Positions 17,389-26,576 of a stretch of 64,000 nt of DNA are shown one piece after another (position 1 is the stretch's first letter; each line of letters begins with the position of its first letter). The translations under genes and the position numbers were made by a program. The stretch lies in NCBI GenBank assembly GCA_051861205.1, contig JBHYDC010000021.1, forward strand, positions 3,377 through 67,376, given 5' to 3'. A model generated the notes under the pieces. The model worked only from the letters and a program-made list of their open reading frames with translations, was not told the origin of the DNA and did no database searches. Source of the stretch: JBHYDC01 sp051861205. GTDB taxonomy: Bacteria; Pseudomonadota; Alphaproteobacteria; Rhizobiales; Pleomorphomonadaceae.

Positions 17389-17415
17389 TTATCATGGATT
17401 TCTGAGGAATGTCTA
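17388..17415 (-). promoter_or_regulatory. Candidate hipBA promoter
   Basis: On the minus strand a -35 TAGACA (17410-17415) and -10 GATAAT (17388-17393) are separated by 16 bases, each matching five of six consensus bases. The promoter lies between O2 and O1, so repressor on either side could control it. Position relative to hipB fits a short leader. Confidence 0.55.
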
Positions 17416-17421
17416 TAGAAA

Positions 17422-17437
17422 TTTCCCGAGCGGGAAA
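17422..17437. promoter_or_regulatory. hip operator O2
   Basis: TTTCCCGAGCGGGAAA, a perfect palindrome apart from the two central bases; it lies just upstream of the proposed -35. Its centre is 49 bases from that of O1. Confidence 0.8.
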
Positions 17438-17471
17438 TCCTGCGTCTTGTGGTGGCTTCTGGGCTTGAATT

Positions 17472-17487
17472 ATTCCCGCTCGGGAAA
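17472..17487. promoter_or_regulatory. hip operator O3
   Basis: ATTCCCGCTCGGGAAA, one mismatch from the same palindrome. Its centre is 50 bases from that of O2. The equal spacing of O1, O2 and O3 (about 4.7 helical turns) would suit cooperative binding or DNA bending by a HipA-HipB assembly. Confidence 0.75.
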
Positions 17488-17860
17488 ACGGCCTGATCAG
17501 ATGCCCCAGATGCTGCCGTGACTCGGCGCCAGTCCGCCGATCACCTGTCTTTCTTCGCCACAGTACGATCTGGCTCCTAGCGCCGCTCAGCCCAGGGGTG
17601 CACGCGAAATCTTCACCCCGCGCATCGCCGCATTTCTTTGCGCGTATCGCGTTCCCATGCCCGAACAGTGCGGCACCTGACAAAGCGATTGCGCGCGGTG
17701 ACGGTCCGATGCGCAAGGGGTGTGGGGCCGAGGCTTCGCCCCGGATGGGGCGATGTGGCTTAGAAAAGCTATCCAAAGGCAATCGCGCAAATGAATTCGG
17801 CAGGTTTGTCGTTGCCGGGCGTTTGAGGGATCTTTAACATCGCGCCCAAGGCGGGGGCGC
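17488..17860. other. Gap upstream of the restriction-modification gene
   Basis: About 370 bases between the hip operator cluster and the plus-strand enzyme gene. I see no further copy of the hip palindrome, no convincing gene and no clear terminator. Short open frames on both strands here are not supported by composition. It should contain the promoter of the restriction-modification gene. Confidence 0.5.
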
Positions 17861-20800
17861 GTGAGAATGACTAGGGCGGAGGACTTTATCGCGCGGTGGC
17901 AAGGCCAGGAGGGCGGGCAGGAGCGGGCAAATTACGCGCTGTTCCTGTCGGAACTCTGTGACGTGCTCGGCGTCGGCCGGCCGGATCCGGCGAGCGCACA
18001 TGCTGATGCCAACGACTACGTGTTCGAGCGGGTGGTGAAGGAGACCGCGCGCGACGGAACGGTGTCGTCCAAGCGTATCGACCTTTACAAGCGCGATTGC
18101 TTCATCCTGGAGGCCAAGCAGTCGCGGCTTTCCGGCGACAAGAGCCCGGGCCAACCGACATTGCCCGGCCTGTCCGCAGGCCCGCGCGGCCGCCGAGGCG
18201 CGGACCGGGCCTGGGACGTGCTGATGCTGAACGCGCGCCGGCAGGCGGAGGACTATGTGCGCCTGCTGCCGGCCACCCATGAGCCGCCGCCGTTCGTGCT
18301 CGTTTGCGACGTCGGCCATTGCATCGAGGTCTACGCCAATTTCCGGCGGGACGGCAAAGCCTATGACCAATTCCCCGACCGCCGGTCGTTTCGCGTCTAC
18401 TTGGAAGACCTGCGCGATGCGGCCGTTCGCGAGCGCCTCTGCCAGATCTGGACGGACCCGATGGCGCTCGACCCATCGCGGCACGCCGCGAAGGTGACGC
18501 GGGATATCGCCACGCGGCTCGCCAAGGTGTCGAAAGCTCTGGAGGATGCCGGACACCCGCCGGAAGACGTGGCGATGTTCCTGATGCGGCTGCTCTTCAC
18601 GATGTTCGCCGAGGATGTGGACCTGTTGCCGCGCGATTGCTTCAAGGCGCTGCTGACGGATTGCGAGACCAAGCCCGCGATCTTCCCCGGCATGCTGGAA
18701 GAGCTGTGGCGCGCCATGGACGAGGGCACGTTTTCCGCCACGATCCGGGAGAAGGTTCGCCGGTTTAACGGTGAGTTTTTCAAGAACCGCCGCGCGTTGC
18801 CGTTGCCGAAGGAGGAGATCGGCGAATTGCGCCGCGCCGCCGAGCACAACTGGCGCGACGTGGAGCCGGCCATCTTCGGCACGCTGCTCGAACAGGCGCT
18901 GGACCCGGCCGAACGCCGACGCCTGGGCGCGCACTACACGCCGCGCGCCTATGTGGAGCGGCTGGTGATCGCCACGGTGATCGACCCGCTGCGGGCGGAG
19001 TGGGCGGAGGTGCTGTCCACCGCCGAGCGGCAGAAGGCGGACGGGCGCAGCGCCGACGCGATCAAGACGGTGCAGGCGTTTCTCGACAAGCTGTGCGAGA
19101 CGCGCGTGCTGGACCCGGCCTGCGGCACCGGCAACTTCCTCTATGTGGCGCTGGAGTTGATGAAGCGGCTGGAGGGCGAGGTGCTGGAGGCGCTGGCCGA
19201 CCTTGGCGGGCAGGAGGCGCTGACCGGCCTTGGCGGCCACACGGTGGATCCGCATCAGTTCCTTGGCCTGGAACTCAACCCACGCGCGGCCGCGATTGCC
19301 GAACTGGTGCTGTGGATCGGCCATCTGCAATGGCACGTGCGCACCAAGGGCGGCGAGCCGAACGAGCCGATCCTGCACGCCTTCCATAACATCAAGGCGA
19401 TGGACGCGGTGCTGACGTGGGATGGCGCTCCTCTGCCCCGCTTTCAGGCCGGCCGGGAAACATACCCCAACCCGCGCCGGCCGAAGTGGCCGGAGGCGGA
19501 TTTCATCGTGGGCAATCCGCCGTTCATCGGCGGCAAGGACATTCGCGCCCGCATGGGCGACGGGTATGCCGAGGCGCTGTGGGCGGCGCACGCGCACATG
19601 AACGAAAGCGCTGACTTCGTCATGTATTGGTGGGACCGCGCGGCGGAGATCCTGCTGCGCAAAGGCACGACGCTGCGGCGCTTCGGATTCGTGACCACGA
19701 ATTCCATCAGCCAAGTTTTTCAGCGCCGCGTGATGGAAAGATACCTGACCGCGAAGAAGCCGCTGTCGATCGTGATGGCGATTCCCGATCATCCCTGGAC
19801 GAAGGTCAGCCGCGACAACGCCGCCGTGCGCATCGCGATGACGGTGGCCGAGGCGGGGAAACGCGACGGGGTGCTGCGGGAGGTCGAGACGGAGGCGGAG
19901 TTGGACACGGACGCCCCGGTGATCGGGTTTCGCGAGATGGCAGGGGCGGTGAACTCGGATTTGACGGTGGGAGTGGATGTCAGCGCGGCGGTTTCGTTGC
20001 AATCAAACGAGGGCCTGTCTTCGCGTGGAATGGCGCTTCATGGGGCTGGATTCATCGTGACGTCCGAAGAGGCGAAGCATCTTGGCCTGGGGCGACGGGC
20101 TGGCCTTGACGCTCACATTCGCGAGTATCGCAATGGAAAAGATCTGACAGCGCGTTCACGCGGCGTCATGGTGATCGATTTGTTCGGTTTGGAAGCCGAG
20201 GAAGTCCGGGCGCGGTTTCCAGAGGTTTATCAGCACCTTATGAATACAGTAAGAGAAGATCGTCGTAAGCAGTTTGATATTTCGTCGACGAACGATGCAA
20301 AGTCATACCTCACATCATGGTGGATATTTGGAAAGCCGAGGCAAGAATTGCGCCCAGCGCTTGCTAATTTGCAACGCTATGTAGCGACCGTCGAAACTAC
20401 AAAGCATCGAGTTTTTCAATTTTTGAACAAGACAATCATTCCCGACAACATGCTGATTGCGATGGGACTAAGTGACGGCTTCAGCCTGGGCGTTGTTTCA
20501 GCGCGAATCCATATTGCTTGGTCACTTTCACAAGGTGGTACACTCGAAGACCGGCCTCGCTATTCAAAATCCCGCTGCTTCGACCCGTTCCCATTCCCCG
20601 ACGCCACCGACACTCAGAAATCCGCCATCTCCGCCATCGCCGAAGAGCTTGACGCCCATCGCAAGCGGGTTCTGGCCGACCATCCGCATCTGACGCTTAC
20701 CGGGCTCTACAACGTGCTGGAACGTCTCCGCGCCGGCGTTCGCCCCGCAGATCTCGACGCCAAGGAACGCCGCATCTTCGACGACGGCCTCGTGCTGATC

Positions 20801-21274
20801 TTGAAGGAGTTGCACGACCGGCTCGACGTCGCGGTGGCGGATGCCTATGGCTGGCCGGCGGATTTGCCGGAAGAGGAGGTGCTGGCCCGGCTCGTCGCGC
20901 TCAACAAGGAACGGGCGGCCGAGGAAAAGCGCGGGCTCGTGCGCTGGCTGCGGCCGGATTATCAGATCCCGCGCTTCGGCTCCGACACCGAGAAGGCCGC
21001 GCAGATCGAGGCCGATCTTGGGGGCGCGGCGGAACCGAGCGTCGCCGGCCCTCGCCCCGCCTTCCCCAAGGCCGAGTTGGAGCAGACCGTCGTCGTCATG
21101 GCGGCGCTGGTGAACGCCGCCGGTCCGATGGACGCGGCGGCCATCGCGGCCTTGTTCAAACCCGGCCGCGCCGTGCGCGCCGCCGTGTCTGACGTGCTGC
21201 ATTCGCTCTACCGCATGGGGCAGGCCTCGTCGGCGGACGGCGGCAAGACCTTCGCGCTGCGGCGGGCGGCGTGA
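17861..21274 (+). CDS. MmeI-like bifunctional restriction-modification enzyme (type IIG/IIL)
   Basis: A 1137-residue single-chain enzyme that should methylate adenine and cut DNA. Near the N-terminus RIDLYKRDCFILEAKQ fits the nuclease pattern D-X9-ExK (D74, E84, K86). A helical connector follows, then the N6-adenine methyltransferase: motif I LDPACGTGNFLY (about residue 417) and motif IV VGNPPF (about 550). A target-recognition region spans about 700-920, ending near FDPFPFPD. A long C-terminal tail (about 920-1137) goes beyond MmeI length. The recognition region (about 20.1-20.56 kb) is clearly more AT-rich than the rest. Start is GTG 17861 or ATG 17867. No separate R or S subunit is nearby. 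Specificity is unknown. Confidence 0.85.
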   Translation: MRMTRAEDFIARWQGQEGGQERANYALFLSELCDVLGVGRPDPASAHADANDYVFERVVKETARDGTVSSKRIDLYKRDCFILEAKQSRLSGDKSPGQPTLPGLSAGPRGRRGADRAWDVLMLNARRQAEDYVRLLPATHEPPPFVLVCDVGHCIEVYANFRRDGKAYDQFPDRRSFRVYLEDLRDAAVRERLCQIWTDPMALDPSRHAAKVTRDIATRLAKVSKALEDAGHPPEDVAMFLMRLLFTMFAEDVDLLPRDCFKALLTDCETKPAIFPGMLEELWRAMDEGTFSATIREKVRRFNGEFFKNRRALPLPKEEIGELRRAAEHNWRDVEPAIFGTLLEQALDPAERRRLGAHYTPRAYVERLVIATVIDPLRAEWAEVLSTAERQKADGRSADAIKTVQAFLDKLCETRVLDPACGTGNFLYVALELMKRLEGEVLEALADLGGQEALTGLGGHTVDPHQFLGLELNPRAAAIAELVLWIGHLQWHVRTKGGEPNEPILHAFHNIKAMDAVLTWDGAPLPRFQAGRETYPNPRRPKWPEADFIVGNPPFIGGKDIRARMGDGYAEALWAAHAHMNESADFVMYWWDRAAEILLRKGTTLRRFGFVTTNSISQVFQRRVMERYLTAKKPLSIVMAIPDHPWTKVSRDNAAVRIAMTVAEAGKRDGVLREVETEAELDTDAPVIGFREMAGAVNSDLTVGVDVSAAVSLQSNEGLSSRGMALHGAGFIVTSEEAKHLGLGRRAGLDAHIREYRNGKDLTARSRGVMVIDLFGLEAEEVRARFPEVYQHLMNTVREDRRKQFDISSTNDAKSYLTSWWIFGKPRQELRPALANLQRYVATVETTKHRVFQFLNKTIIPDNMLIAMGLSDGFSLGVVSARIHIAWSLSQGGTLEDRPRYSKSRCFDPFPFPDATDTQKSAISAIAEELDAHRKRVLADHPHLTLTGLYNVLERLRAGVRPADLDAKERRIFDDGLVLILKELHDRLDVAVADAYGWPADLPEEEVLARLVALNKERAAEEKRGLVRWLRPDYQIPRFGSDTEKAAQIEADLGGAAEPSVAGPRPAFPKAELEQTVVVMAALVNAAGPMDAAAIAALFKPGRAVRAAVSDVLHSLYRMGQASSADGGKTFALRRAA

Positions 21275-21484
21275 CGGTTCAAAACACCCCAGCCGTCGAC
21301 ATTCCCAGCGCGATGGCTCCGGCGTAGTGGCTTGAATCCCTCGAGTCCGTAGGGCGGATGCGATGTAACCTGCGGGACAGATGGAGCACGCCAGTTCAAT
21401 GGGAGTGAAAGACGGACAAGAACGGCAATCAAGCGACGGGGAAAACCGCCACCAAAACTAAGCGCTAGCCGCGATTTGTATCCG

Positions 21485-23044
21485 TCACTCCCACTCGATC
21501 GTGCCCGGCGGTTTGCTCGTCACGTCGTAGACCACCCGGTTCACCCCGCGGACTTCGTTGATGATGCGGGTGGCGGCGCGGCCTAGGAAGGCCATGTCGA
21601 AGGGGTAGAAGTCGGCGGTCATGCCGTCGACGGAGGTTACGGCGCGGAGAGCGAGGACGGATTCGTAGGTGCGGCCGTCGCCCATGACGCCGACGGTCTG
21701 CACCGGCAGGAGCACGGCGAAGGCTTGCCAGATGGCGTCGTAGAGGCCGGCTTTGCGGATCTCGTCGAGGTAGATGGCGTCGGCTTGGCGTAGGATGGCG
21801 AGCTTGTCGCGGCTGATGCCGCCGGGGCAGCGGATGGCGAGGCCGGGGCCGGGGAACGGGTGGCGGCCGACGAAGGCGCCCGGCAGGCCAAGCTCGCGGC
21901 CGAGCGCCCGCACCTCGTCCTTGAAGAGTTCGCGCAAGGGCTCGACAAGCTGCATGTTCATGCGCTCGGGAAGGCCGCCGACGTTGTGGTGCGACTTGAT
22001 GGTGACCGAGGGACCGCCGGTGAAGGACACGCTTTCGATCACGTCGGGGTAGAGCGTTCCCTGGGCGAGGAAAGACGCGCCGCCGATCTTCTTTGCTTCG
22101 GCCTCGAACACCTCGATGAAGAGCTTGCCGATGATCTTGCGCTTGGTTTCCGGATCGCTCTCGCCTTCGAGCGAGCCGATGAACAGGTCGCTCGCATCGA
22201 CGTGAACCAGCGGGATGTTGTAGTGACCGCGGAACAGCGAGACGACCTGATCGGCCTCATCGAGCCGCATCAGGCCATGGTCGACGAAGATGCAGGTGAG
22301 CTGGTCGCCGATCGCCTCGTGGATGAGCACGGCGGCGACGGCTGAGTCCACACCGCCGGAAAGTCCGCAGATCACGCGCTCCTTGCCGACCTGATCGCGG
22401 ATGCGCCGGATCGCCTCGTCGCGGAATGCGGCCATGGTCCAGTCGCCGGTGAAGCCCGCCACATCGCGGACGAAACGGTTGATCAGCTTGGCGCCATCCG
22501 GAGTGTGGATCACCTCTGGGTGGAACTGAACGCCGTAGAAGCGGCGAGCCTCGTCGGCGATGGCGGCGAAGGGCGCGCCGTCGGATGTGGCGACCACCTG
22601 GAAGCCGGGGGGAATCGCGGTGACGCGGTCGCCGTGGCTCATCCAGACGGTGTGGGCGGTGCCGGTGTCCCACAGGCCTTCGAACAAGGCACTCGGCTTT
22701 TGGATGTTGATTAACGCACGGCCGAACTCGCGGTGGTGGCCGGCTTCGACCTTGCCGCCGAGTTGAGCGCACATGGTCTGCTGGCCGTAGCAGATGCCGA
22801 GGACGGGAACGCCAGCGTCGAAGATGGACTGCGGCGCGCGCGGGCTGCCGATATCGAGGGTCGAGGCCGGGCTGCCGGAGAGGATGACGGCCTTCGGCTT
22901 CAGCCGCTCCATGGCCGCTTCGGCGTTCTGGAAGGGCACGATTTCGGAGTATACGCCCGCCTCTCGCACCCGCCGTGCGATCAATTGCGTGACCTGGCTG
23001 CCGAAGTCGACGATGAGCAGGCAGTCGTGACGGGTCTGCGACAT
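21485..23044 (-). CDS. guaA: GMP synthase (glutamine-hydrolysing)
   Basis: A 519-residue enzyme converting XMP to GMP with glutamine and ATP. The class I glutamine amidotransferase domain has the nucleophile Cys in [10 protein letters not shown] and the His-Glu pair in [10 protein letters not shown]. The ATP-pyrophosphatase domain has the P-loop [12 protein letters not shown]. The C-terminal dimerisation domain ends [11 protein letters not shown]. The ATG at 23044 is preceded by AGGAGGT at good spacing and starts [17 protein letters not shown], which decides it over an upstream in-frame start. guaB lies about 4 kb further on the same strand, so the two are not one operon. Confidence 0.98.
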   Translation of the reverse strand: MSQTRHDCLLIVDFGSQVTQLIARRVREAGVYSEIVPFQNAEAAMERLKPKAVILSGSPASTLDIGSPRAPQSIFDAGVPVLGICYGQQTMCAQLGGKVEAGHHREFGRALINIQKPSALFEGLWDTGTAHTVWMSHGDRVTAIPPGFQVVATSDGAPFAAIADEARRFYGVQFHPEVIHTPDGAKLINRFVRDVAGFTGDWTMAAFRDEAIRRIRDQVGKERVICGLSGGVDSAVAAVLIHEAIGDQLTCIFVDHGLMRLDEADQVVSLFRGHYNIPLVHVDASDLFIGSLEGESDPETKRKIIGKLFIEVFEAEAKKIGGASFLAQGTLYPDVIESVSFTGGPSVTIKSHHNVGGLPERMNMQLVEPLRELFKDEVRALGRELGLPGAFVGRHPFPGPGLAIRCPGGISRDKLAILRQADAIYLDEIRKAGLYDAIWQAFAVLLPVQTVGVMGDGRTYESVLALRAVTSVDGMTADFYPFDMAFLGRAATRIINEVRGVNRVVYDVTSKPPGTIEWE

Positions 23045-23345
23045 GGGACCTCCTGGAAGAGAAGAGGCCGAACCCCGGCCCCGCTCGCCGATCAAGGGGT
23101 TCCGTTAAGCCGTTGGAAGGCAGGGGGCAAGGGGAAAGTGACGATGCCGGCGATCGCGCTTCGGCGGCGGCTGAAACGGGCGAAGCAGGCGTGGCGCGGG
23201 CGGTCACGGTTGGATAGCATTTACAGGGCGAGTCGGAGCGTGCTCGCGCTCTTGCGATCTGTTTTTGACGCCTTGTCGCGACCGGCGGCTTGAAGGGTGC
23301 GCCGGTTACATGCTGCCCACCGCTTGCGCTTCTTTGAAAGTCGCC
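23045..23345. other. Intergenic gap between guaA and the DMT transporter gene
   Basis: About 300 bases between divergent genes. Apart from the guaA ribosome binding site at its left edge I see no gene, repeat or strong hairpin. Promoters for both flanking genes should lie here. Confidence 0.4.
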
Positions 23346-23810
23346 ATGATTTACGCACGTTACGCACTCTGGGCCGCGCTTGCCGGCGCCTTCATTCCCG
23401 TCATGGCGGTGCTGAGCGCCCGCCTCGGCCGGTCGATCGGCGAGCCGGCGCATGCCGCCGTCATTTTGTTTGCGGTCGGCTTGGTGGCGGCGTGCTGCGC
23501 GAGCCTGCTCCTGACCGGACGATTGCCGGGGTTGAGCGCGCTTTCGGCGGGTGCGCCCATCAATCTGGCGGGCGGCATCATCGTTGCGTTTTACGTGGTC
23601 AGCATGACGGTGGTCGCGCCCCGGTTCGGCGTGGGGAACGCGATCCTCTTTGCGGTTTCGGCGCAGATGTTCACCTCGGCCGCCATCGACCACTTCGGCC
23701 TGTTCGGTGCCGCCGTTCGCCCGGTTTCCGGGCTGCGGGCCGCAGGTTTGGCGGTGATGGTGCTGGGGCTCGCGGTGTCGCAGTTCGCGAGCAACGTGGC
23801 GCCGAAGTAG
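23346..23810 (+). CDS. DMT-superfamily transporter, YdcZ/DUF606 type
   Basis: A 154-residue protein with five likely membrane spans (for example YALWAALAGAFIPVMAVLSARLG, AAVILFAVGLVAACCASLLL, LAGGIIVAFYVVSMTVVAPRFG and AAGLAVMVLGLAVSQFAS). The opening, with an invariant-looking ARLGRSIG after the first span, fits the YdcZ group of small drug/metabolite transporters, which are half the usual size and act as dimers. The start at 23346 is the ATG just before the first span; two upstream in-frame ATGs would add soluble residues. Substrate is unknown. It converges on the rRNA methyltransferase gene. Confidence 0.8.
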   Translation: MIYARYALWAALAGAFIPVMAVLSARLGRSIGEPAHAAVILFAVGLVAACCASLLLTGRLPGLSALSAGAPINLAGGIIVAFYVVSMTVVAPRFGVGNAILFAVSAQMFTSAAIDHFGLFGAAVRPVSGLRAAGLAVMVLGLAVSQFASNVAPK

Positions 23811-23822
23811 CAGGAGCGCGCG

Positions 23823-25133
23823 TTAGGCCCGGCGCTCCAACAGCGCGACGAAGAAGCCGTCCGTACCGGTGGTGGCGGGGGTGAGGCGCATCGCCCTGCC
23901 CTCGCCGCCCGGCAGAGCGATCACGGTTCCGGCCGGCGGCTCCGTTCCGGTGACGGCGGTCCAGGCGGGGCGGAGGTCGGCGAGGCGGAAATCGGGATGG
24001 GCAGCGAGGAAGGCGCTCACGCGGTCCTCGTTTTCCTCCGGCAGGACCGAACAGGTGATGTAGGCAAGCTTGCCTCCCGGACGCACCAGGCGAGCACCGC
24101 CTTCGATAACGGCCGCCTGCTCGCGCTGGCGGGTTTCGAGCGCGCCTGGGGCGAGACGCCATTTCGCATCGGGGCGGCGGCGCCAGGTGCCGGATCCGGT
24201 GCACGGCGCGTCGACGAGGACGAGATCGGCGCGGTCCGCCAGATCGGCAAGCGCATCGGCGCCGCGCGGCTCGCGGATCTGGATGTTGTGGGCGCCAGCG
24301 CGGGCGACGCGGTCGAGAATGTCGCCGAAGCGGCGCTTATCGCTGTCGTAGGCGTAGATTTGGCCGCGATTGCCCATGGCGGCAGCCAGCGCCAACGTTT
24401 TGCCGCCGGCGCCCGCGCAGAGGTCGACGACTTGGGTCGGTCCATCCGCTGCGGCCATCAGGGCGGCGATCTGGCTGCCTTCGTCCTGGATTTCGAACCA
24501 TCCGCGCTTGTAGGCAAGTTCGGAGGGCACATGCGCGGGCTTGGCATCGGCCGCGCCGGTGGGAACCCTCACGCCGACGGGAGACCAGCGGCAGGCGGTG
24601 GCACCGAGCACATCCAAGGCGGCAAGCACCGACTCGCGATCGGATTTCAGCGTGTTGACGCGAAGGTCCGCGTCCGCACGGGCGGCGAGCGCGGCGCCTT
24701 CGCTTTCAAGCGAATCGCCGAAGGCGCGCGCGAGGGACGCTTCAAGCCATTCCGGCACGTCGGCCTTCACCCAGCGCGGAGCGTCGGCCGGAACGTCGGC
24801 GGCAAGGCGGCGGCGTTCGTCGGCGCTGAGCGCATCCGGCGCGTGGCGATCGTCGGCGAGCGATGAGATCAGCGTGTCGGGTTGGCGGCCCCAGAGGCGG
24901 ACATAGGCGGCGAGCACCAGCGCGCGCGGCTCTTCGCTTCCCATCACGGCAGCCAGCGAGGCCCGGCGGCGCAGCACGTCGAACACGAGATTGCCGATAG
25001 CGCTGCGGTCGCGCGAGCCGGCGAAGCGGTGGTTCAGGCCCCAATCCTTCAGCGCGTCTTGAACCGGCCGGCGCGTCTTGTCCACATCCGCCAACACTTC
25101 GATTGCCGCAGCAATCCGCCCACCGTCTTTCAT
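23823..25133 (-). CDS. RsmB/NOP-family RNA (cytosine-C5) methyltransferase
   Basis: A 436-residue class I SAM-dependent enzyme, likely 16S rRNA m5C methyltransferase of the RsmB type. The N-terminal NusB-like helical region (about 1-140) is followed by the catalytic domain with motif I VVDLCAGAGGKTLALAAAMG, the motif IV cysteine LVDAPCTGSGTWRRRPDAKW and the second catalytic cysteine YITCSVLPEENEDR. Length matches RsmB. Whether the target base is C967 is inference. Confidence 0.9.
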   Translation of the reverse strand: MKDGGRIAAAIEVLADVDKTRRPVQDALKDWGLNHRFAGSRDRSAIGNLVFDVLRRRASLAAVMGSEEPRALVLAAYVRLWGRQPDTLISSLADDRHAPDALSADERRRLAADVPADAPRWVKADVPEWLEASLARAFGDSLESEGAALAARADADLRVNTLKSDRESVLAALDVLGATACRWSPVGVRVPTGAADAKPAHVPSELAYKRGWFEIQDEGSQIAALMAAADGPTQVVDLCAGAGGKTLALAAAMGNRGQIYAYDSDKRRFGDILDRVARAGAHNIQIREPRGADALADLADRADLVLVDAPCTGSGTWRRRPDAKWRLAPGALETRQREQAAVIEGGARLVRPGGKLAYITCSVLPEENEDRVSAFLAAHPDFRLADLRPAWTAVTGTEPPAGTVIALPGGEGRAMRLTPATTGTDGFFVALLERRA

Positions 25134-25340
25134 GACACGCCCTTTTCGGTTGACCCGTTCGAGATCGTGATTAGGGGTTGGGCCGTTCGGTTACAAGCCC
25201 TTCGGGCCAAATCAGGCCGGGGAAGACACATTGACGGGGGTGCGGTTCCCTTGGCACTTCCCGAGTGCGGCAACTTGGCTTTTGCGGTGGTGCAGCTATA
25301 GCCATAGTCAGTGTTTGCAAAATCTCGCACCGTGAGCCCG

Positions 25341-26561
25341 ATGTCTGAACCAGAGTTCGCCGATTTCACCACATCCCAGCTTGCCGCTTTGGCGGAGGCG
25401 CGGCAGCAGCGGCTGCGGCGGACCATGCGGGCGCTTGGCGTGGCGGCGCTGGTGACGGCCGATCCGATCGATATTCTCTATGCCTGCGGCGCGCGCAACA
25501 TGACCGTTTTCGGCATGATGGCGGCCTCCAGGTTCGTGCTGGTGTTCGCGGACGGGCCGACGATCCTCTATGAATTTGCAGGCTGCGAGCATCTTGCCGC
25601 CGGGCTTGCGACGGTGGACGAAATCCGCGTCGCCCCCGGCGTGACGGCTCTATCCGGCGCGCGATATCACGGCCAGATCCAGGCGTGGGCGGCGGAGGTG
25701 CTGGGCATCTACCGGCAGCACGTCGGCGGTGCGCCGGCGTTTGCGATTTCCGGCTTCGACCACCTCGTGACTGACGCGTTCCGGTCTATCGGGGCGAGGA
25801 TCACCGACGCGGGCCCGGTGTTCGTGGAGGCGCGGAGGATCAAGCAGCCAATCGAGCTTGCGGCCATGCGCGAAGCGATCCGGCGCATCGAGGCGGCGGC
25901 CGAGGTACTTGAAGCGTCGATCACCGAGGGGGCCAAGGAGGTTGAAGTCTGGGCGGAATTTCACCGCCATCTGATCGCCAACGAGGGCGAGTTTGTTTCG
26001 ACCCGTCTGTTCCAGAGCGGACCGAAGACGTTTCCGTATTTCCAGGAAGCCGGATCGCGGCGGATGCAGCGCGGCGAGCTGATTTGCTTTGATACGGATG
26101 CGCTGGGCTATCTCAACTACGCCGTTGATTTCTCACGAACCTTCGTCTGCGGTTCCGATCGCGGCACGGCAAAGCAGCGGGAGTTCTATACGCGCGCTCA
26201 TGAGCAACTGGCCTGGAACGGCTCGCTCTTGAAGCCGGGCCTCACTTACGAGGATTTCGCGCGGGCCGCTTGGCCGATCCCGGACGAGCACCAGCAGCAC
26301 GGCTATTACTGCCTTGCCCATGGGCTGGGGCTGTGCGGCGAGTTTCCGTACATCCCGCACGCCGAGCCGGGCGCGGCCTATCCGTTCGAGGGCGCGTTCG
26401 AGCCGGGAATGGTGGTCTGCATCGAGAGCTATATTGGCCAAGAGGGCGAGGCCGAGGGCGTGAAGCTGGAAGACCAGTTCCTGATCACCGAAACCGGAGT
26501 CGAGCGCATGACGACCTATCCGTTCGACGACCGGTTGCTTGACGTTGCCGTCACGGCTTGA
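25341..26561 (+). CDS. M24-fold metallohydrolase related to DMSP lyase DddP, catalytic Asp replaced
   Basis: A 406-residue creatinase/aminopeptidase-like protein. Several blocks parallel DddP closely: FQSGPKTFPYFQEAG, ICFDTDALGYLNYAVDFSRT, YYCLAHGLGLCGEFPYI, EPGMVVCIESYIG and GVKLEDQFLIT plus ERMTTYPFDDRLL. All six metal ligands expected in DddP (Asp, Asp, Asp, His, Glu, Glu) are present. The Asp just after the HGVGLC motif, reported as the DddP catalytic base (Asp377), is Gly here (HGLGLCGEF). DMSP cleavage is therefore doubtful; a peptidase or related hydrolase role is possible. ATG 25341 was chosen; an earlier ATG at 25311 is in frame. Confidence 0.8.
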   Translation: MSEPEFADFTTSQLAALAEARQQRLRRTMRALGVAALVTADPIDILYACGARNMTVFGMMAASRFVLVFADGPTILYEFAGCEHLAAGLATVDEIRVAPGVTALSGARYHGQIQAWAAEVLGIYRQHVGGAPAFAISGFDHLVTDAFRSIGARITDAGPVFVEARRIKQPIELAAMREAIRRIEAAAEVLEASITEGAKEVEVWAEFHRHLIANEGEFVSTRLFQSGPKTFPYFQEAGSRRMQRGELICFDTDALGYLNYAVDFSRTFVCGSDRGTAKQREFYTRAHEQLAWNGSLLKPGLTYEDFARAAWPIPDEHQQHGYYCLAHGLGLCGEFPYIPHAEPGAAYPFEGAFEPGMVVCIESYIGQEGEAEGVKLEDQFLITETGVERMTTYPFDDRLLDVAVTA

Positions 26562-26576
26562 GGCGCGCTTTCGCCG

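Noticed and set aside
17373..17487. CRISPR-like repeats
   Set aside because: Only three short palindromes of 16 bases with a promoter between them; they are operators.
17834..20002. A 722-codon open frame antisense to the restriction-modification gene
   Set aside because: It is a product of high GC on the opposite strand; the plus-strand frame has complete nuclease and methyltransferase motifs.
17861..21274. DISARM or BREX methylase (DrmMI/PglX-like)
   Set aside because: No helicase, PLD, PglZ or Brx genes are nearby, and the N-terminal D-X9-ExK nuclease fits a solitary type IIL enzyme.
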